Assembly: GCF_039523755.1 (NCBI RefSeq)
Contig: NZ_BAAAFX010000014.1
Location: 167,959 to 231,958 of the forward strand
Length of the DNA: 64,000 nt
Source: Tatumella terrea
Lineage (GTDB): Bacteria > Pseudomonadota > Gammaproteobacteria > Enterobacterales > Enterobacteriaceae
Direction: 5' to 3'
Below the pieces are notes generated by a model. That model searched no databases and was not told the DNA's origin. It was given only the letters and a program-made list of their open reading frames with translations. Positions 61,720-64,000 of the stretch are shown in pieces. Position numbers and translations under genes: made by a program. Positions within the stretch are counted from its first letter, which is position 1, and the number at the start of each line of letters is the position of its first letter.

Positions 61720-63381
61720 ATGCTGGCACAACTGACCATCAGCAATTTTGCAATCGTTCGTGAACTCGATATCGACTTTCAACAGGGCATGACCGCAATT
61801 ACCGGCGAAACCGGTGCGGGGAAATCCATTGCGATAGATGCGCTCAGTTTGTGTCTCGGCGCCCGGGCTGATGCCAGTATGCTCAGGCCCGGCGCCGCCA
61901 GAGCGGATATCTGTGCCCGCTTCCGTTTAACCGCCTCCCCGTCCGCCAGACAATGGCTGGCTGACAATCATCTCGATGATAATGAAGAATGCCTGCTCCG
62001 CCGGGTGATCAATGCCGATGGCCGTTCGCGCGGGTTTATCAATGGTACGTCAGTGCCCCTGTCCCAGTTACGTGAACTGGGACAGTTACTGATCCAAATC
62101 CACGGTCAGCATGCACACCAGTTGCTACTGAAGCCGGAACATCAGCGTCATCTGCTGGATGCTTATGCTGATCCGACCCGGTTATCGGAGAAAATGCAGC
62201 ATCATTATCAGCAATGGCATCATGCCTGTCGGACACTCGCGGTACTGCAGCAGCAAACTCAGGAACGGGAAGCCCGCCGGGAATTATTACAGTACCAGCT
62301 AAAAGAACTTAATAGCTTCTCTCCTCAGCAGGGCGAGTATGAAGGGGCGGACAGTGAGTACAAACAACTGGCCAGCAGCGGTCAGCGCCTGACCGTGAGC
62401 CAGCAGGCATCCAGTATGCTCTCTGACGGTGACGACACCACATTACAATCTCTGCTCTACAGTGCCCGACAGACCGTGGGTGAGCTTATATCGATGGATG
62501 ACAGCCTGACCCCGGTACTTAGTATGCTGGACGATGCCTCGATTCTGGTCAGTGAAGCCGCCGATGAACTCCGCCACTACTGCGAGCGCATAGACCTCGA
62601 CCCTAACCGGTTACAGGATCTGGAACAGCGTATTTCGCGCCAGATTTCCCTGGCCCGTAAACACCATGTCGCCCCGGAAAGCCTGCCGGATTTACATCAG
62701 CAATTGCTGGAAGAGTATCAGCAACTGGAACAACATGACGATGAACTGGAAGCTCTGAGCCAGCAGGTCGGAGAACTGCATCAGGCTGCGCTGGAGACGG
62801 CACGTGAATTACATCAGCAGCGTTGTCATTTTGCGGCTGAGTTATCCGAAAAGATCACGACCTCTATCCATGAGCTTTCGATGCAGCATGGCCGGTTTAC
62901 TATCGACGTCATCTTCCGTGAAGACCGTTTAACCCCTCAGGGAGCTGACCAGATTGAATTCCGTGTCAGTACTAACCCGGGCCAGCCGCTGCAGGCTCTG
63001 GCGCGCGTCGCCTCCGGGGGAGAACTGTCGCGTATCGCCCTGGCAATTCAGGTGATTACCGCACAGAAAATGGAGACGCCGGCGATGATTTTTGATGAAG
63101 TCGATGTCGGTATCAGCGGCCCGACGGCGGCTATCGTCGGTAAAATGCTGCGTCAGTTAGGTGAATCCACTCAGGTGATGTGTGTCACCCACCTTCCGCA
63201 GGTCGCGGGCTGTGGCCACAGTCATTTCTTTATCAGTAAAATTACCGATGGTTCGATGACAGAAACCCAGATGCGGCTGCTGGATAAGTCTGCCCGCCTG
63301 CATGAACTGGCCCGGTTACTGGGTGGAAGTGAAGTCACCCGTAACACTCTGGCGAACGCAAAAGAACTTTTAGCCGCCTGA
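61720..63381 (+). CDS. recN: DNA repair protein RecN
   Basis: SMC-like ATPase that holds broken DNA ends during double-strand-break repair. ATG 61720 with AGGTGA upstream gives 553 residues, the E. coli length (MLAQLTISNFAIVRELDIDF). Walker A is GETGAGKS at about 29-36, a coiled coil spans about 155-360, the ABC signature is VASGGELSRIALA and Walker B MIFDEVDVGI. Tandem LexA boxes precede it. Confidence 0.98.
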   Translation: MLAQLTISNFAIVRELDIDFQQGMTAITGETGAGKSIAIDALSLCLGARADASMLRPGAARADICARFRLTASPSARQWLADNHLDDNEECLLRRVINADGRSRGFINGTSVPLSQLRELGQLLIQIHGQHAHQLLLKPEHQRHLLDAYADPTRLSEKMQHHYQQWHHACRTLAVLQQQTQEREARRELLQYQLKELNSFSPQQGEYEGADSEYKQLASSGQRLTVSQQASSMLSDGDDTTLQSLLYSARQTVGELISMDDSLTPVLSMLDDASILVSEAADELRHYCERIDLDPNRLQDLEQRISRQISLARKHHVAPESLPDLHQQLLEEYQQLEQHDDELEALSQQVGELHQAALETARELHQQRCHFAAELSEKITTSIHELSMQHGRFTIDVIFREDRLTPQGADQIEFRVSTNPGQPLQALARVASGGELSRIALAIQVITAQKMETPAMIFDEVDVGISGPTAAIVGKMLRQLGESTQVMCVTHLPQVAGCGHSHFFISKITDGSMTETQMRLLDKSARLHELARLLGGSEVTRNTLANAKELLAA

Positions 63382-63566
63382 CAGGGCACTTTTTTTCTTA
63401 TCGGAAGTCATATGCATGCCCTGCAAAGGTTTCCATCTGGCGAAAGGTCTATTATTATCGGTATCTTGTATCGCCGGACGAAGTAAACCTGTTACAGGCA
63501 GCATTCATCGTTGATGGCAAAGAACCGCCTTGCACAGGCATATGTGTCCGAAAAAGGAATCTATAC

Positions 63567-63905
63567 ATGCGCAGTAAAATACTGGCTGCTGCTGCAGTAG
63601 TAATGTTGATGACAACCGCTGGCTGCTCAACACTTGAACGAGTTGTCTATCGTCCGGATATCAATCAGGGTAACTACCTGGTAGCAAGCGACATCAGTAA
63701 GCTGCATACCGGAATGGATCAGCAACAGGTGGCATATACCCTCGGAACCCCGATGATGAAGGATCCTTTCGGCAGTAATGTGTGGTATTACGTGTTCCGC
63801 CGCGAGCCGGGCCATGAGAAAGTCACTCAGCAGACGCTGACGCTGACGTTTGACAGTAATGGTATCCTGACAAACATCGATAATAAACCGGCATTGACCC
63901 AATAA
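63567..63905 (+). CDS. bamE: Outer membrane assembly lipoprotein BamE
   Basis: Small BAM-complex lipoprotein that modulates BamA and BamD. 112 residues (E. coli 113). Signal MRSKILAAAAVVMLMTTAGC (lipobox TAGC), then the SmpA/OmlA fold with YRPDINQGNYL and GTPMMKDPFGSNVWYYVFR. It is the last gene in the window. Confidence 0.97.
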   Translation: MRSKILAAAAVVMLMTTAGCSTLERVVYRPDINQGNYLVASDISKLHTGMDQQQVAYTLGTPMMKDPFGSNVWYYVFRREPGHEKVTQQTLTLTFDSNGILTNIDNKPALTQ

Positions 63906-63936
63906 TCTGGCCGCGTTATCACCGTCGGTAGAAGTA

Positions 63937-63966
63937 AAAGACCACCTTCTTAGAAGGTGGCTTTTG
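63937..63966 (+). terminator. Intrinsic terminator of bamE
   Basis: AAAAG-ACCACCTTCT-TAG-AAGGTGG-CTTTT: stem flanked by A and T runs, about 35 bases past the bamE stop. A second hairpin (GCCCCC-TGTAAG-GGGGGC, 63972-63989) follows at the window edge. Confidence 0.75.
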
Positions 63967-64000
63967 AGAATGCCCCCTGTAAGGGGGGCTACTTTCACCT

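Noticed and set aside
1..64000. CRISPR arrays, tRNA and rRNA genes
   Set aside because: No regularly spaced repeats, tRNA cloverleaf or rRNA-like sequence recognised on either strand by reading; a tRNA or CRISPR scan would settle it.

Overview
The window is chromosomal backbone of a member of the Enterobacterales. Proteins and gene order closely follow the Escherichia coli block from guaBA to rpoE, srmB and grpE/recN. A pilF/pilW-type gene between rodZ and rlmN, together with several losses relative to E. coli, points to the Erwiniaceae side of the order (Pantoea, Erwinia or Tatumella-like). That placement is inference from gene content, not a measured phylogeny.

Layout. 1-8.3 kb: guaA (cut by the window edge) and guaB, divergent xseA, a DinB-fold gene coupled to the zinc-ribbon gene yfgJ, then der and bamB. 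8.3-15.2 kb: yfgM, hisS, ispG, rodZ, a PilF/PilW lipoprotein, rlmN and ndk, all leftward. 15.5-17.5 kb: sseA, a YgfF-like dehydrogenase and a small DUF1737 protein, where E. coli has pbpC and yfhM next to sseA. 17.6-26.2 kb: sseB, pepB and the complete isc iron-sulfur operon (iscR-S-U-A-hscB-hscA-fdx-iscX), then trmJ. 26.3-37.5 kb: suhB, glyA, hmpA, glnB, purL, mltF, tadA.

38-43.2 kb holds a five-gene archaic (Csu-type, spore-coat-U) chaperone-usher pilus operon between tadA and pgpC. 43.9-46.1 kb is a scarred accessory island: an IS1 remnant, a small HExxH metallopeptidase-like gene overlapping a lipoprotein gene (toxin/immunity architecture), a broken second copy of the metallopeptidase start, a phage DNA polymerase fragment and a decayed IS3-family transposase. 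From 46.1 kb the backbone resumes: yfhL, acpS, pdxJ, recO, era, rnc, lepB, lepA, rseC, rseB, rseA, rpoE, trmN6, srmB, grcA, ung, grpE, nadK, recN, bamE.

Regulatory sites readable from the sequence include PurR operators (guaB, glyA, purL), an NsrR palindrome (hmpA), two abutting IscR type-1 sites (iscR), a sigma-E promoter (rpoE), a sigma-32 promoter (grpE), two LexA boxes (recN), an FNR box (grcA), an RNase III-type leader hairpin (rnc) and many intrinsic terminators, one of them inside the isc operon. Compared with E. coli, glrK-qseG-glrR (with glmY), nadB, pbpC and yfhM are missing from their usual positions. No tRNA, rRNA, CRISPR array or complete mobile element was found.
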